Shown here: positions 50,366 through 60,804 of the stretch, in pieces
Position numbering within the stretch: the stretch's first letter is position 1
Layout: every line of letters starts with the position of its first letter
Assembly (NCBI GenBank): GCA_964036275.1
Contig: OZ038435.1
Location: 15,899,920-15,963,919 of the forward strand
Source of the DNA: Litoditis marina
Taxonomy: Eukaryota > Nematoda > Chromadorea > Rhabditida > Rhabditidae
Direction of reading: 5' to 3'
Length of the DNA stretch: 64,000 nt
The notes under the pieces: generated by a model
What the model saw: only the letters and a program-made list of their open reading frames with translations
The model's database searches: none
Told to the model about the DNA's origin: nothing
Translations under genes and position numbers: made by a program

Positions 50366-50781
50366 GCCATGTTTTGCTCAATCATTGAATGTAGTTTGTT
50401 CATATAATCGAGTCCATATATTCGGAATAATACAACTTGAGTTATACATATACGATCAAACTTAAGGCCCTAACGTAGGCGTCGTTACACGTTAACGAAA
50501 TTTCTTAGACACGACAGCATTTTTATTGGTCACATGTAAGGTGAGGTTAGAAGTGGCTTATTCAAAGTTTAAGGCGTTACGTTACGTACCGTAAGACTAT
50601 CATGTTTTGTTCACGGGTGAAATTATGTAACTAAAACTTGGAAAAAAATTTAACCTGTTCACAAATTCGAGTGACAAGAAAGGGCCTGTGTTTTGTGAAG
50701 TTCTGAAATCAATTATTGCAACATTGCACTCATTTATTCTGAAAATGTTTCTTTTGCAATTTCTGATTTACTTATTTTCAG
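50366..50781. promoter_or_regulatory. Shared segment: gene A promoter and host-gene intron end
   Basis: Only 416 bp separate the gene A start codon (minus strand) from the host exon beginning at 50782 (plus strand). The segment therefore must contain gene A's promoter together with the branch point and acceptor (CTTATTTTCAG) of the giant intron. No TATA-like element was assigned with confidence. Confidence 0.5.
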
Positions 50782-53700
50782 AAACCGGTGTCGTCTCGCG
50801 GTCTCTCGACTTCTTCGTTTGAACTGAGTTTGGGAGGAAAAGAAGAGCAGAACAACAGAAAACAACAACAACATAGAGGTATCAATTAGCATTTAACATG
50901 GTAGTTTGAAAATCGACAAAATAACATTTGTAACTGAAAACGGTTACTAATGAACAGAAAAAAATAAACTAGGAAATTTATAGCAAAAAAATAAAAAAAA
51001 CTGCACTATTCCGAAAGTTAACGAAACTAGTGGGGGTTTTTGCGACAATACCGAACATATAAATAACGATTTGTTGGAAATTCTATGAAATAGGTTGAAA
51101 AAATAATCGAATACTGCTTGTTCTTGCAGGCAATGTTTTTCTAACATCTGGTTATCCAGACGTTCCATTAAACAAGCACTATTAGTGTTGAGAAGGCACG
51201 AATTCTGACAAATTACTTCGGCCTACATTACAACCTCAGCTCTAAATGACGCTATTTCTCACTTGGGTGGCTGATAAATCTATCCACACCTCGGAAAGAA
51301 ACGGAGAATACTGAACTTTGGAGTAAAAAAGTGTTCTTGAAATGGAAAGAACAATCGAATAGATGTGGTATCAAATATTTGTGTAGTTTGATGTCAACGT
51401 GTCATGAACTACATGTTTCGACCCAAAAGCAAGAGGAGCAAACTACAAACACATCGGGATAGAGCAGCATACACCGTATAATGTTCTTCTAAAAAGAGCG
51501 TACCCTATATTTGTTGACAGTTTCGAAAGTTGACTTCCAATATAGTTCACACCATTCCTACTGAGACTTCTACAGTAACCTTACAAACTTTCCGGAGGCT
51601 GTTGTGAAACTGAAAATGTAGTTCATGGAAAATGCTCTCGTCCATTTACTCTACCTGAGAAGGAGAATGAGGTACGAAAATCCTCAACCTCTCCGATCAA
51701 ATGTAAGTGAGCAAAACGGCTTAGAAGTTTCGAAATCCTACTGTAGGAGTCTCAGTAGAAATGGAAAAGACTATACCACCAATTTGTTTGTGGATACAAG
51801 CTCGAACAAATTGTGTCAGAAGTCGTTCACCATATACAAGTCATTGAAAAACAAGATTTGTCCTGCAAATTAGAAAGTTTAAAGACCATCAAGTTGTCTC
51901 AAATCGTGTTTTCGATGAATTCAGGCCCCGCAGCGCGTCGCGCAGGCCGACGAAACGCGAAGCTACAGTACACGAACGCGGCTTCCACCAACAATCTGGA
52001 TCGAATTGAAGAGACTCAGAACAATCTGAGGTAATCTTCCAAGTCAAATTGACACGGGGTCTCAGTTTATTAGTGTTTCATATAACATATTTCATTTTGA
52101 ATGCAGCATTTAGAGTTTTTATGAAAGTAGAGAAGAGACAAAAACTGGTGAGGAAACTTCTCTGATAAATTTGCTCGATATTCGAACGCAGCCGTCCTGG
52201 TTGTCTGGGTTTTTTACTGGTTTTTTTTTTAATAATTTCGAAAATCCATTCCAGACCAGAAAAACGTTCGATGAGCGTGCGAGATTTGCACGGTCAGGAA
52301 TGCGACTTTTCGAATCAGGACTCGGTTACAAAGTTAGTTTGTCCTTTTTTATTATTTCCCGAGTTTGTGGCGTGAAAAAATTCACTACTAAATGAACAGG
52401 TGTGCAGACAAAAATGTCGTTTCGATTCGTTCACGTTCAAGTTTCATCTGACGTTAGGCTGGCTATCGGGATTAGATATAGAGACTAGCTCAAGTAGTCA
52501 TTTAGTACTACATGGAAGATAAGTTTCATTCACTGAAAAATTTGAGAGAACACATTTGGAACTTGATTTTCAGCTAGTAAAAAACTTGTTTTTTAAATCA
52601 CAACTTCCAGATGGACGTCTCAGATTCTGGCCGAATTGGATTCTCTCCCCTCCAGTCGAATCGATTTATCGATTAAAAATGAGAATGAGAATCTGCTGGA
52701 TGATCCACAAAAATGGTCGACGGTTCGTTGCGTTTAATAACAAAAATGTTCGACAAAGTTTTGACAATTGAATTCAGATTCAGACGAAACGTGAGAAATC
52801 CTGGTTCAGATTGAATGCGAGAGTGAAGAGTTCTTGCCAATGAGAAAACAAAATGGTTGAATAAGTGAAAAAAACGTGAAAAACATTTGTTACGTGCAAT
52901 TTCCACGAGACTGTTTCGCTGTTTCATCATTTACTAGTAGTACATCGACACATGAGAAACAAAAAGAATGTCCGGCTAATGTGCAAAATTATGACTGTCT
53001 CAATGTTTTATCTGTTTCATGTAGATAACTTGTATGTGTGCAGATTATTTCATCGCGCGGAGCGCGAAGCGCTCTGCGTGAGTTGTCTTTGGTTTGGCCA
53101 TTGCGGACTCGTTTTTTCCTTTTGATTACCAAAAATCTTCAAACATATCCTTTTTTTGAAAACTAAAAGGAGAGAACGTTAGAGAATCACGAATTGAACA
53201 TTGTGTGAATATTTCAGCCAAATCGGATTATTTTCGCCTGAGTTATGGTTTCGTGTCGTTGTTGAAAAGTTCCGCCGTAATTCGTCCCTCGTCCCTCCTC
53301 CCTCGTCCCTCGTCCCTCGTCCCTCCTCCCTCACGGAATTCTGTCCGCATCGTAGTGGAAAAACTACTGAACCAATTTGGCTGAAATTTGGAATATCTAT
53401 TCTATGCTAAAAGTTAGCTCGTCGCGCCAAGTATGAAATGTATATGTAATCTCTGGCGCCGGGCGCGGGCGCCAATAGGCGCAAAAAATGACTATTGGAA
53501 AAACTATCGAACCGATTTAGCTGAAATTTGAAACATGAGTTCCAATGCGAAATTTAGCATGTCGCGCCAAATATGAGATGTATAGCTCCTCATTGGCGCC
53601 GGGCGCGGGCGCCAATAGGCGCCAAAACCACTATTGGAAAAACTACCGAACCGATTTAGCTGAAATTTGGAACATGAGTTATAATGCAGAAGTTAGCCCG

Positions 53701-56700
53701 TCGCGCCAAATATGAGATGAATACATCATCATTGGCGCCCGGCGCTGGCGCCAATAGGCGCCAAAAACGGCAAAACACTATTTATCATCAACTAAAATGT
53801 TGAACACTAATAGAAATTGAATAATTTGGTGAAAAGTGTGAAAGTCTTCTTCCAAAACTGAAATTTTTCTTCTGGCGCTCGAACCAGGCGCCAGATGGCG
53901 CCAAAACCCAAACTCACGACAGCGTCAATGGAATCGTCTGAAATTCGGTACACTAAATAACTATCACATGGCAAGTAAGATGCTCAATCTGAAAATCAAA
54001 AAAAGTTCTGTTGGCATTGTGCGCTGGCGCCAATTGGCGCCAAAGTTGGAAAAATATCAGTTATCGTCTATCAAACTGTTTCAAGTTAACAGATATTGAA
54101 TATTCCAATGTGAAATATAGATCCACAAATTCAAAACCGAATTTTATCTTCTGGCTCGGAACAGACGCCAAATGGCGCCAAAACAAAAACACACGAACTG
54201 ACAATTGAATAGTTTGAATATTGCTCCATTCAGTAATTGACACATGTAGTGTGTACTGGTAGCTCAAAAACCTAGAAAATTTCGTTTCGTTCTGGCGCCA
54301 GACGCGTGTGCCAATTGGCGCTGGAACAAAAAAAGTCTCAACATGAAGGTTTTTCATGTGGTATCGGAAATAATGGCTATATTGTAAGTGATTTGGTGTC
54401 TCTAATTGTAGATTGCTCAATGGCGCCAATCCCGTTCGCTTATCGCCGCTAAAAGCGGTGTACATGTCAATCGGAACGTTTAGCGTTTTCGTTCAGTTGT
54501 TGATAGTCACAGAGCCAGTAACTTAGCGTTAAAATAGCGTTATATTACAGCACCAGCAATTTTATGGTCTGCATTTGGCTTCGTGCACACACAAAACTAA
54601 GATTTCCATAATAATATATTGAGTTCACAAGATCCACTCTGTGAATAGGCAACATAGGAAGTTGTAGGAGTACAACTAGCAAAAATAGAACAATTAGTAA
54701 AAAGTGGGGGAACCAACAAATGTGTGAGTTGTGTTTGGTTCGACCTCGATATCAGCAAAAAGTGAACGATACGAATTGCTGTGATACTGTAGCAGAAGTA
54801 TTCTGCAAAAATAGAACAATACAAATGTTGCACAATGGTTCACAACGCACGCATGTCGTCAAAGCACACATGAAATACCATTCGGCAATTTCTGAAATAT
54901 CATGCGGGCTTCGTGAACCATTGTGCAACATTTGTATTGTTCTATTTTTGCAGAATACTTCTGCTACAGTATCACAGCAATTCGTATCGTTCACTTTTTG
55001 CTGATATCGAGGTCGAACCAAACACAACTCACACATTTGTTGGTTCCCCCACTTTTTACTAATTTTTATTAACCTACATTTCCTTATAGTTATTCTCCTC
55101 CGCTTCCGGACCGACCGCCCGTCCGCGCAGTCCTTTAAACCAGCGAATGAGCCAATCCAGCTATTTCACGTCGACTGCGTGGCAGCCCCAATCGGAAATG
55201 ACGTCATCGCTCCATACGACGTGGCAGGCCTACAAGGACCGTAGTCAGATAGAGAATACTGCTTGGCAGCCCGATTCGACTGCGTGGCAGCCCACTATCC
55301 ACGAGAACAAATGGATGACGCCAGAAGACAACCGAGTGACGTCATTATGTGATCTGAGCTCGTTGGACGAGTTTGGAAGGGACAGAGAGGTGGATCAGGT
55401 TTTATACTAGTGGATAACCAACTAAGCGGTTTTATGCCTTTTTCAAACGCCTGTCACAACTCATTTCTAAACAGTTACAAAATGCCTTTTTGCTTGAATA
55501 CAAGGAAACAACAATATATTTACCTTAATATTGGCCGTTTTCTTGTTTCCAACAAAGAATTACGTTTATTTCAAATCGTTCTCAAGGATTCCGTGAACGC
55601 CTCGACGTTGGTTGGATCTGGTTCCGATTCTGATTCCGGGACGCCGATCGCCATGTCGCCCGTGCCACAGGAACACGTAAGATTCTCACAAAATGTCAAG
55701 TCATTAGAAACAGCTTCACACCACTTTTTTGCAGCAATTTGTTTAATTACTTTGTTGGTATTAGGGTACTTGTGTTTTGCACAAGTTCCCTTCATACTCA
55801 CTGGTCGTAACAATCGTGTTTTTTTGGGGTCTCAGTTCGAATCTCATCTGAAGAATTCGTTTTGTCAACGTGCTATCTTCCAAAACTGAAAGTTCTCGAC
55901 CACATTTTTAACCTGTGTTCAAGTTGCAGATCCCTGTTTTGATCTCCGCCAAGTCCTCTTCACCGGAAGTGACGTCATCGATTGAACGTCGTTCCGTGGG
56001 AATCCAGGGACCGGGCACGCCCCTTTTGGGCCAGAGACAGTCCTCCAATGAGAGTGCAGACGGAAAAGAGGTCAGAGAATAGAAGAAAAAAACTTCTCAG
56101 TTTTTGCCCCAAGCGCTTTTTTTCACAAATTCGTTTACTTTGAAAACTTCATGGAAGTTTGACAATTTGACTAACCTACTAATGAAATTACCCGAATTTG
56201 TTTTCTGAAGTTGCTATCAAAAATAACTAAACGTTGTGTTAGCATTACTAAAAGTAACCAACCTCTATTTCCAGACCCTTTTTCCCTCCTTTCGAATGGT
56301 TGTGTCCTCTGAAGAGTCTCCGCGAAGTGTGCACATTGTGTCCGATGTCAATCCCCCGGTGCCCGCCAAACGGACCATTTTGGGAAGGGACCATCAATTC
56401 AGTGAAACTAAGGTAATTCACATACTAGAGAAAACGAATCTTCGTTGTACATTGATCTGGATACACGACAGTACTCTCAAATTGGAACCGAGTAGCAACG
56501 TGAGCAAACTACAAACACAGCGAGAAGCACATACACCGTATTGGCCTGTTTCGTTTTGAATCGCAGTTAACCGGCCGTATGCATGAAACATCCCAGGCCG
56601 GGTTGGGATGCTATCCCGAGCTGAGTTGGCCGGGAAATAGCTCGGGATAGCATCCCAACCCGGCCCGGGATGTTTCATGCATACGGCCTCAGAAATATCT

Positions 56701-57378
56701 CAGAATAAAATTATAGGCTTTGCTCTCCAACAAGCAAACCCAAAAGTTGTAAGTTGTGCTATCCAACTGTGTTTGTACTTTGATCCTGTTTTGGTCAAAC
56801 TTCGAACACGACAGCTTTTCTCAAGATTGAACCACAACAATAACTTAGTCGTTTACTGTACCAATGGTTTGATTCTATACAATAAGAATATGTTTTTCAG
56901 TGTTCCCCTAACGAATCTAACAACGTGAAATTGCGAAATTCGAGTCAGTTCGACCAAACGGACAACTTCCTTCTGTCCAACATTGCTCGATTGAGCAGAT
57001 CTGTGCATGGAGACATTTCTGAGTCGAAGGTACGAATTCACGGAAACTTTCGCCCTAGAGTTTTTCCATTTCCATCGTTCATTTTTTATTTGAATTAGTT
57101 TTTGGATAGTTTTCTTTTCTAAGCTGCCGTTTTTGTAGCAGTTTTATTGAACTTTCCGTGATTGTGAGAGAGTGAAAAACGTGCAATGAAAAAATGTACG
57201 ACTGCTAAAGTTTCTCGAATATAAATTGAATATATATTATTAATTTTTAGTTCACAAACACATTTTCCAGGCGGGAGACCGTTCTAGCGAGGTCTCGATA
57301 CCGTTGATTCGGACTCTCCAATGGACGTCTCAGGAGAGTATGCAGGAGGAAGAAACACTCAACAACTGGAAGAAAAGG
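50782..57378 (+). CDS. Host gene, 3' block: nine exons of the unrecognised Ser-rich protein
   Basis: Exons at 50782-50878, 51925-52030, 52611-52722, 55090-55398, 55587-55676, 55930-56070, 56275-56412, 56901-57029 and 57271-57378, open and in matching phase; those from 55090 on are all multiples of three. The fourth could instead start at 55131. Together with the 5' block, about 541 residues are encoded. The product is rich in Ser, Thr, Gln and charged residues, without a recognised fold or membrane segment. Notable: an RRAGRRNAK basic patch, LLDDPQKWST, and repeats of a TAWQP motif (TSTAWQPQ, NTAWQPDSTAWQP) around 55185-55300. Acceptor at 55587 is CTCAAG rather than CAG. A scaffold or regulatory protein is possible but not shown. 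Confidence 0.75.
53281..54450. repeat. GC-rich minisatellite with GGCGCC palindromes
   Basis: A short GTCCCTCGTCCCTC array (53281-53333) is followed by about eight degenerate units of about 140 bp. Each carries GGCGCC-type palindromes (for example GGCGCGGGCGCCAATAGGCG) and, in the better units, GAACCGATTTAGCTGAAATT. It fills half of the host intron at 52723-55089. Confidence 0.85.
54692..55064. repeat. 152-bp inverted repeat with 69-bp spacer
   Basis: The left arm 54692-54843 and right arm 54913-55064 are reverse complements of equal length with no mismatch noticed by eye; both ends read AATTAGTAAAAAGTGGGGG. The spacer is 54844-54912. It ends 25 bp before the host exon starting at 55090, and a transcript would fold into a long hairpin. 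Confidence 0.93.
56573..56688. repeat. 50-bp-arm GC-rich hairpin
   Basis: Arms 56573-56622 and 56639-56688 are reverse complements with a single mismatch, separated by a 16-bp spacer. Outer ends read GGCCGTATGCATGAAACATC. It lies in a host-gene intron. Confidence 0.95.
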
Positions 57379-57439
57379 GTTAGAATTACAAATTACACTT
57401 TTTTCTAGAATTTTCACCGCGAACTTCTCTTCTGAACAG

Positions 57440-57559
57440 AAAAATACAGTTCACTGGGCATCAGAATGTGAGAAAAATTACTCGTGTAGTGGTTCGAATC
57501 AACAAAATAGATTTTCGGAACACAGCGAGGGAATCCAACATTATAATTGTTCATATTGA
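57440..57559 (+). CDS. Possible last exon of the host gene
   Basis: After the donor at 57379 an acceptor (TTCTGAACAG) at 57430-57439 opens a phase-0 frame of 39 codons ending TGA at 57557-57559. It begins KNTVHWASECEKNYSC and ends HYNCSY. Phase fits the preceding exon. Base composition is less clearly coding than the other exons, so the true 3' end may lie elsewhere. Confidence 0.4.
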   Translation, partial: KNTVHWASECEKNYSCSGSNQQNRFSEHSEGIQHYNCSY

Positions 57560-57784
57560 CCATGATACCAATGGCAACTGCAAACTACAACTTTCCAATC
57601 GGAAATACCCATTTCGTGTTTCCTTCTCTATTTGGCACCAGGAAACTTGATCGCCAGCACTTCAATTGCCCGGCGCCACTACTATAAGCACATTATGCAA
57701 ATTAAAGGTTGGCGAATCTTGATTTGGCGCAATTTTGACTCGTCGCTAACGTAACGGAATCTGGACTGGTTCTTATTTTCTTCC

Positions 57785-58023
57785 TTGCTTTCTCCCTCTC
57801 TTTTTCTCTCTCAACTCTCTCAATCTCTCTTCTTTTCTCTCCCACCTCACTCTCTATCCTTTTTTGTTTCTCCATCTCTTTCTCTTATTCTATCCCCCTC
57901 TCCCTCTCTCCTTCTCTCGCTCTCTCTCTCTCTCCTTCTCCCTTGTTTCTCTTTCTCTCTCTTTCTCTCATCTGTTATAACCCTCTCTAATTATCTCTCT
58001 CTCGCTCTCTCTCTCTCTTCCTC

Positions 58024-58061
<38 letters not shown>

Positions 58062-58068
58062 CCTCTTC

Positions 58069-58125
<57 letters not shown>

Positions 58126-58165
58126 TTCCTTCTCTCTATTCCTCTCTCTTTTCATCCCCTCTCTC
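57785..58165. repeat. Long CT microsatellite
   Basis: (TC)n with interruptions for almost 400 bp, including one uninterrupted run of about 50 bp at 58075-58125. Confidence 0.95.
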
Positions 58166-58311
58166 TGACTCAGGAAACCCATCAAATATGACGACTATCA
58201 TTACTGTGTTGACACAGCGGTTTCGTTACACTTGTTCAGCCCTTTTCCCGTCCGATTTCCCTAAATTGCCCCTGCTCTTCATATTGATTCGTGATTTTTG
58301 TAAAGTTTATA

Positions 58312-58317
58312 AATAAA
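58312..58317 (+). promoter_or_regulatory. Candidate poly(A) signal of the host gene
   Basis: AATAAA within GTTTATAAATAAAATTG, about 750 bp after the candidate stop at 57559. If used, the 3' UTR would include the CT microsatellite. Confidence 0.3.
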
Positions 58318-59339
58318 ATTGTAGTAATGTATAAAAATGACTTGACACAATGATGAAATGGGACAAAGTGGGAAAGGGACATTGGCTCAATGGGACATGC
58401 CTACCATTGATTCGAATTTCGCAATAAATTGTGTCATTTCTGTTCGATTGACCTCTTCTATACGTTTCTTCTGTAGTTGTTATGGCGATTCCGTTGGCTT
58501 TTTCGCTCTATCAGTACGTGTTTCAGCCGAAAACAAGTCAGCCGTATCATATAACAGAGCCGACCACCGTTTCGTTTCCAAAATGTATTACTTTCACTTT
58601 TTCAAACACAAAATATATTTTAGTTTCGTCTCCCCACTCTTTAATAACACTCTTCAGTAATCGAACATGGGATTTAGTTAACAAAACTAGCCGAAAATGG
58701 CATCTGACTTGATAAGAAAGTTGAACAATATCCGTGTAACGTGGTAAAAATTGACGTAGCAGAAGATTGATGTACAAATGGTGGTTTATTTTAAATGTTT
58801 TCCTGAAATTCATGCAAATGTACAGTGTACTTAGATGATTGGAATGCTCATTCTGAAAGTTTGAGAACGCTGGTGAGTTAGGAAAATTTAGAAAACTTGA
58901 GTTTTGTGAAAAACATTCGTGTCGAGCGCATGTTTTCGCTGAAAAAGTCACAGTCTCGTATCAAATTTCGTCGAAAACGCCTATTTTGCGAGTCTGACTC
59001 GAACATAATAGCAAGTTGTAAGAAATCTACACCGAAGGTTACTTGCGCAAAAGTATTCTCACAAAAATCCGCCACCAGGAAGTAGAAGAAAGTAAATTAT
59101 CGACTTTCATTATTACTTTTTTTAATATTAGTTCGACCACAGAAATTCGACTTTTGTACTTGAAAAGTTGACTAAGAGTCAAATTGGTAGTTCAGAAAGC
59201 AAAATCATTCTTAACTTATCTATGTCAGCAAGACATTTGGCTAACCACAATGAACTTCTATAGAATCTCGTTGACATAGAAACTGGGAAGAGACTTATGT
59301 CAATCGTACAATGTTGAAACGTCAATATTGGAATGATGA

Positions 59340-59460
59340 AGAAGGATGATTATGTGGTCCAATCGCAACGTTTCAGTCCTTCAAACTGCAATATATTTTT
59401 CAATCGCAGTTTAAAGGACCGTTGACACGAGATTGGTCCACATAATCGTCCTTCTTTAAA
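59340..59460. mobile_element. Palindromic MITE, family M1 (copy 6)
   Basis: GAAGGATGATTATGTGGTCC at the left end, CATAATCGTCCTTCTTTAAA at the right, palindromic body. The only M1 copy downstream of the host gene. Confidence 0.87.
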
Positions 59461-59909
59461 ATCTTTTCATTGTAAACCTCAGCCCATTGACTCGCTAGTT
59501 GCACTTAATGTCGAATGGAACCCTTCGGAATTTTAGGAACATATACCACTAAATTACTTTATTGATCCTCAAAATTTCTCCCAAATTAACAATTGTTCAT
59601 TAGGAATAGTTTATGATTCTTTTCTTTTCTCCTTTTTCCTCTTTCTGTCTTTTTTTTCTGAATTTCAATTTGAATTCGAACCATTTGGGACTTTGCGAGG
59701 ATATACGTTTGATATGAGTTATCCGTGAAATATCTCAACAATTTGCCAGTTAAGTGCCCCATCAATTTTACCCCCTTTTCACTTCTGACCCCATTAATTG
59801 AGTACTCCTCCTGTTGTAAGAATAGAAGTGACTATGCGCAAACGGCATATGTTGTTGTTGCCACATTCACATATAGACACGCCCGTGGACCCTTATCACT
59901 GCCATTAAC

Positions 59910-60195
59910 CACACTTGAATGTTTCAACCCTTTATTTCACACGGCTCAAATGTTTCAAACCTATCTTTCGCACAACTCAAATGTCGTTTAACCTTATCTT
60001 TTAATCTCACTCAAGTTCTCCACTCTATCGTTTAACCACATATGACTGTTTCAGCCGTATCGTTCAACTGGACTCGAGTTTTTCCACCTTTTCTGTCACA
60101 CGGCTCAAATGTTTCAACCCTATCTCACGACTGCATTCAAATGTTTCAACTATAACGTTTAACCCCACTTGAATGTTTCAACTTTTCTTAATACA
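59910..60195. repeat. Degenerate tandem repeat, unit about 45 bp
   Basis: Recurrent words CTCAAATGTTTCAACCCTAT, CTTGAATGTTTCAAC and CGTTTAACC every 40-50 bp over almost 300 bp. Confidence 0.65.
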
Positions 60196-60647
60196 TTTCC
60201 ATCCTCATACCTGTAACTGATCCTTCACTTTCTCTACCAACCTAACATGTATAATTCTAATATTCCATATGTCGTACGATGTAGCTATATTTACTGACAA
60301 AAACATTTTGTAGTAGTTATTTTGCAAAAAGTAATTTTCGTACCTTTTCTGGCAGTTTGTCCCTTTTTTCATACTTTTTTCGTATCTAGTTCCCAAAGTA
60401 TTTCCATTGTAGTAGATTTTCTGTCCACTTTGCGACCTTGTAGTACAAAAGAGCATTGTAATGTTTTCCGATAGCGCAACAAAACACATTTACATTCCGA
60501 TCCGTTCAATTTATTCTCCATTCCTAAAGAATGCGCTACTGTAACGTGAACTAGCGGTGTGAGAGAGGTCAAACAAACTAGTGTATTGCTGTATAAGACT
60601 CATTTTTTGTTATTCCAGTACTGTACGCAATCCTTTACCGGAGAACA

Positions 60648-60804
60648 TATGCTAGAGGATTCCGGCACCTTCATTCCATCCTGCGTCTCTCGCTCTGCCT
60701 CACTGTTTCTCGTCTCCTACGATGTAAGAGCAGAGAAATATCGTTTGTTTGAGGAGACGCAGAATGGGATGAAGGTGCCGGGATCTTCTAGCATACGTAC
60801 TCGG
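60648..60804. mobile_element. Foldback element, family F (copy 2)
   Basis: Arms read TGCTAGAGGATTCCGGCACC at the left and GGTGCCGGGATCTTCTAGCA at the right, with complementary CATTCCATCCTGCGTCTC / GAGACGCAGAATGGGATG inside. Related to 22969-23112. Confidence 0.8.

Larger units (their letters stand above)
13592..50781 (+). other. Giant (37.2 kb) intron of the host gene containing four antisense genes
   Basis: The exon at 13461-13591 ends ACTGAG|GTACGC in phase 0. The next exon that continues the frame starts at 50782 after CTTATTTTCAG, also phase 0. The three exons from 50782 to 52722 contain no in-frame ATG, so they cannot start a protein by themselves and need upstream coding exons. No plus-strand exons were recognised between, while four complete minus-strand CUB-like genes fill the interval. 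A separate downstream gene using an ATG only at 55147 is the main alternative. Confidence 0.6.

Noticed and set aside
54061..54465. 134-codon minus-strand frame
   Set aside because: Lies inside the GGCGCC minisatellite and reflects repeat units, not a protein.
54720..55036. Identical frames on both strands starting MCELCLVRPRYQQKV
   Set aside because: They are the same DNA seen twice because of the 152-bp inverted repeat; no other coding signal.
58547..58951. 134-codon minus-strand frame
   Set aside because: No signal peptide, domain or splice partners seen, and the codon pattern resembles the non-coding surroundings.
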